Shown piece after piece: positions 61,566 through 64,000 of a stretch of 64,000 nucleotides of DNA. Under the pieces are notes generated by a model. The model was given only the letters and a program-made list of their open reading frames with translations, did no database searches and had not been told where the DNA came from. Numbering within the stretch: the stretch's first letter is position 1; every line of letters starts with the position of its first letter. The stretch is taken from NCBI RefSeq assembly GCF_001641085.1, contig NZ_LXIE01000001.1:372001-436000 (forward strand), written 5' to 3'. The DNA comes from Aequorivita soesokkakensis (GTDB lineage Bacteria; Bacteroidota; Bacteroidia; Flavobacteriales; Flavobacteriaceae). The translations under genes were made by a program, and so were the position numbers.

Positions 61566-62870
61566 TTGGCTGAAAAAGTAAACATCTTTTGGTTCCGAAG
61601 AGATCTGCGGTTGGATGACAACGTGGGATTTTACAAAGCGCTTCACGGAAAATTTCCAGTACTGCCACTTTTCATATTTGATTCTGAAATACTCAACGAG
61701 CTCTCAAAAGATGACGCCCGTGTCACTTTTATTTTTGAAATCCTCCAAAAAATGCGCAATGAATTGCAGGAAAAAGGTAGTAGTATTGCAATCTATCACG
61801 GCAAACCAATAGACGTCTTCAAAAAAGTGATTTCAGAATTTGAAGTTCAAAACGTGATAACCAATCACGATTATGAACCTTATGCAAAAAAACGCGATGA
61901 AGCTATTGAAAAGTTACTCACCGAAAAGGAAATAGGATTTTACACCTTTAAGGATCAGGTTATTTTTGAAAAGAGCGAAATAGTGAAAGATGATGGCGAT
62001 CCGTACATTGTGTACACACCGTATATGAAAAAGTGGAAGGAAAAATTCAGAAAAGAGTATACTGAAAAGATATATTACACCAATGATTTTTTAAAAAATC
62101 TATATCAAAATTCACGACTTCCGAACCTTTCGTTAGGCGATATTGGTTTTGAAAAATCTAAGGTTGAAATTCCTGAATATGATGTTACGCCAACAACCAT
62201 TCAGGAATATGAAAAGCGCCGAAATTTTCCCGCTGAGGATGCGACTTCACATCTGGGGCCACACCTTCGCTTTGGAACTGTTAGTATCCGTAAAATGATT
62301 AAGAAAGCAATTGCGGAAAAGAACGAAGTGTTTTGGCAGGAACTTATTTGGAGGGAGTTTTTTATGCAAATTCTTTGGCATTTTCCTGAAACAGTAGAAA
62401 ATGCCTTTAAAAAGAAATACGACCGAATTGAATGGCGAAACAATGAGGAAGAATTCCAAAAATGGAAAGAAGGAAAAACAGGTTATCCGTTAGTTGACGC
62501 CGGAATGCGGCAACTTAATGAAACCGGCTATATGCACAACCGGGTGCGGATGGTGGTTGCTAGCTTTCTTTGCAAACACCTTTTGATTGATTGGCGTTGG
62601 GGCGAAGCCTATTTTGCAGAGAAACTACTGGATTACGAATTGTCCAGCAACGTGGGCAACTGGCAATGGGCAGCAGGAAGCGGGGTTGATGCCGCGCCTT
62701 ATTTCAGGATTTTCAATCCCACTACACAAATTGAAAAATTTGATAAAGATTATAAATACATAAAGAAATGGGTTGCTGAATTTGAAACTGATAAGTATCC
62801 GAAAAAAATAGTTGACCATAAAGAAGCACGGGAAAGATGCTTACAAGTATATAAAAAAGCTGTTTCTTAA
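61566..62870 (+). CDS. phr: deoxyribodipyrimidine photolyase/cryptochrome family protein
   Basis: 434 residues from a TTG start one base after the SDR stop; no ATG is available nearby. N-terminal antenna domain (NIFWFRRDLRLDDNVGFYKA), then the FAD domain with HLGPHLRFGTVSIRK, WRNNEEEFQKWKEGKTGYPL and VDAGMRQLNETGYMHNRVRM. The final DYELSSNVGNWQWAAGSGVD and PYFRIFNPTTQ follow. These fit a class I CPD photolyase, the light-driven repair enzyme for UV damage. A cryptochrome-like role cannot be excluded. Confidence 0.93.
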   Translation: MAEKVNIFWFRRDLRLDDNVGFYKALHGKFPVLPLFIFDSEILNELSKDDARVTFIFEILQKMRNELQEKGSSIAIYHGKPIDVFKKVISEFEVQNVITNHDYEPYAKKRDEAIEKLLTEKEIGFYTFKDQVIFEKSEIVKDDGDPYIVYTPYMKKWKEKFRKEYTEKIYYTNDFLKNLYQNSRLPNLSLGDIGFEKSKVEIPEYDVTPTTIQEYEKRRNFPAEDATSHLGPHLRFGTVSIRKMIKKAIAEKNEVFWQELIWREFFMQILWHFPETVENAFKKKYDRIEWRNNEEEFQKWKEGKTGYPLVDAGMRQLNETGYMHNRVRMVVASFLCKHLLIDWRWGEAYFAEKLLDYELSSNVGNWQWAAGSGVDAAPYFRIFNPTTQIEKFDKDYKYIKKWVAEFETDKYPKKIVDHKEARERCLQVYKKAVS

Positions 62871-62980
62871 AATATGTTAATTTATGTACGATTATTCCTA
62901 TTTTGTGTATTATATCGATAAAATATGTAGTTTTATCGAGAATTTAACATTGGTATTTACAAAACCCAAATTGTAAACTT

Positions 62981-63229
62981 ATGGAAACCTACAAAAACGT
63001 ATACAGTAATGGTGAAGTTATAGTTACTTATGAACCAAGCCGTTGCATTCATGCCGAAGCTTGTGCTAAAGGTCTTTCTTCAGTGTTCAAAACTTCAGTC
63101 ATTCCCTGGATTGATTTAGAAGGTGCGAGCACAAAAAAAATTATTTCACAAGTAAAAAAATGCCCATCCGGGGCACTCGCATGTACGCCCGTAAAAAAGA
63201 GGGAGTTTGTTAAAGATTTTGTAATTTGA
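62981..63229 (+). CDS. (4Fe-4S) binding protein, Fer4_19 type
   Basis: 82 residues. The cluster motif is RCIHAEACAKGL (two Cys) with KKCPSGAL and a last Cys, the form of the divergent mono-cluster domain. It probably carries one 4Fe-4S cluster for electron transfer. Single gene after a 110-base gap. Redox partner not identified. Confidence 0.85.
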   Translation: METYKNVYSNGEVIVTYEPSRCIHAEACAKGLSSVFKTSVIPWIDLEGASTKKIISQVKKCPSGALACTPVKKREFVKDFVI

Positions 63230-63307
63230 AGTGAATTTTGGGTGGTTGTGCACAATTTTTTCTACTCTTGCACTGTTAAATAAAGCATTGCACACAAACC
63301 TGAAAAC

Positions 63308-63895
63308 ATGAAGAAGATTATATTTTTAACCCTTCCCCTATTTCTTTTTACCCTGAACATAACTGCGCAGGATACAATTCAAGTCAAAAAAAACACCTTA
63401 AACGAACAAATGACGGATGCTTTTGATAAAAGCAACAGTTATCAAGAATATAAGGTTGTTAAAAAAACACAGCTTGCCACTTTAAAGCGAAATATTTTAG
63501 ATTCCGTCTCTTCCTTGGAAAAAAAAATAAGTAGCCAGGATAGCGAATTGAAGCAACAAAAAAGTGAAATTGATTCGCTGCGACAGAATTTAAAAAACAC
63601 CCAACAGAGTTTAACTACCTCAAAAGAAAAAGAAGACGGAATAGCAATCTTCGGTATTTTAACATCCAAAACTACCTATAATGCCATTATGTGGAGCATT
63701 ATCGCTTTATTGCTGTTATTTGGAGGTTTTCTATTTTATAGATTTTTAAACAGTACAAAAATCACCAATGCCGCGGAGCTTAAAATGGTTGAAATGGAAA
63801 TGGAACTGGAAGATTACCGCCGAAACAGTTTGGAGCGCGAACAAAAACTTCGAAGAAAACTACAGGACGAGATCAACAAAAACCGTAAAGCCTAA
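63308..63895 (+). CDS. exported coiled-coil membrane protein
   Basis: 195 residues. Signal peptide (KIIFLTLPLFLFTLNITAQ), a periplasmic coiled coil at about 60-110 (SSLEKKISSQDSELKQQKSE), a membrane helix at about 125-148 (NAIMWSIIALLLLFGGFLFY), and a second, cytoplasmic coiled coil rich in Glu/Arg/Lys at the C-terminus. The arrangement suggests a scaffold or a spanning protein. No family recognised. Confidence 0.75.
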   Translation: MKKIIFLTLPLFLFTLNITAQDTIQVKKNTLNEQMTDAFDKSNSYQEYKVVKKTQLATLKRNILDSVSSLEKKISSQDSELKQQKSEIDSLRQNLKNTQQSLTTSKEKEDGIAIFGILTSKTTYNAIMWSIIALLLLFGGFLFYRFLNSTKITNAAELKMVEMEMELEDYRRNSLEREQKLRRKLQDEINKNRKA

Positions 63896-63901
63896 AATCT
63901 C

Positions 63902-64000
63902 TTAAGGTTCTGTTCTTGTGATTTTTGCCCCGATGGCGCGAAGCCGTTCATCAATATTTTCATAACCCCGGTCAATCTGCTCAATATTGTGGATTGTACT
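63902..64000 (-). CDS. murA: UDP-N-acetylglucosamine 1-carboxyvinyltransferase (C-terminal end)
   Basis: Partial gene cut by the right window edge; stop TAA at 63902-63904. The last 32 residues, with [19 protein letters not shown], are the conserved C-terminus of MurA, which starts peptidoglycan precursor synthesis by adding enolpyruvate to UDP-GlcNAc. No more can be said from this fragment. Confidence 0.82.
   Translation of the reverse strand, partial: STIHNIEQIDRGYENIDERLRAIGAKITRTEP

Noticed and set aside
1-64000. CRISPR array
   Set aside because: I saw no series of regularly spaced identical repeats and no cas genes.

Overview
The window comes from a bacterium of the phylum Bacteroidota, almost certainly a member of the Flavobacteriaceae. 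The signs are Bacteroidota-type promoters (TTTG, 19 to 21 bases, TAnnTTTG), a type IX secretion C-terminal sorting domain, the Bacteroidota GlmU-like protein, type B ribosomal protein L31, a BtuG-like surface propeller beside a TonB receptor, a hybrid two-component system, DUF4252/DUF4199/DUF2911 proteins, and genes without clear Shine-Dalgarno sequences. The genus cannot be fixed from the sequence alone.

Layout. 1-3.8 kb: end of ribBA, a DegT-type aminotransferase, a nitroreductase, a lipoprotein, a DUF4870 protein and two translationally coupled micro-ORFs. 3.9-7.8 kb: a 1298-residue hybrid two-component regulator standing alone. 8.0-18.06 kb: a tRNA-Ser(UGA) gene followed by an integrated element of about 9.93 kb. 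The element is bounded by an 18-base exact direct repeat of the tRNA 3' end. It carries a tyrosine integrase, an unknown 479-residue protein, a small HTH protein, an HUH rolling-circle Rep and a three-gene operon: type III modification methylase, type III restriction helicase-nuclease and a RES-domain (NAD-targeting toxin family) protein coupled to res by an ATGA overlap. This operon is the most interesting part of the window. 18.2-26.1 kb: acetyl-CoA synthetase, three hypothetical genes, purB, and an ECF sigma/anti-sigma/DUF4252 operon with a candidate autoregulatory ECF promoter. 26.3-34 kb: an S41 peptidase and a vitamin B12 uptake locus (riboswitch, btuB, btuG-like, and divergent btuFCD). 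34-45 kb: rmuC, a cupredoxin-like protein without copper ligands, carB, rpmH, envelope genes and mtaB. 45-59 kb: peptide-binding lipoprotein, M48 protease, GlmU-like enzyme, rpmE2, glycosyltransferase, phosphohexomutase, ABC exporter and a second ECF sigma cluster. 59-64 kb: DUF2911 protein, an operon of SRPBCC, atypical SDR and photolyase genes, a 4Fe-4S protein, a coiled-coil membrane protein and the end of murA.

How the genes work together. Most of the window is ordinary chromosomal housekeeping and envelope biology. Three assemblies are functional units. The B12 locus has outer-membrane capture and transport under riboswitch control, with the inner-membrane ABC importer divergent to it. 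Two ECF sigma clusters each combine a sigma factor with membrane or secreted partners. The island joins mobility functions (int, HTH, rep, att sites, arm-like repeats) with a defence-type cargo (mod-res-RES). The proposal that the RES protein is a toxic back-up arm of the restriction system is inference from gene order and domain identity.
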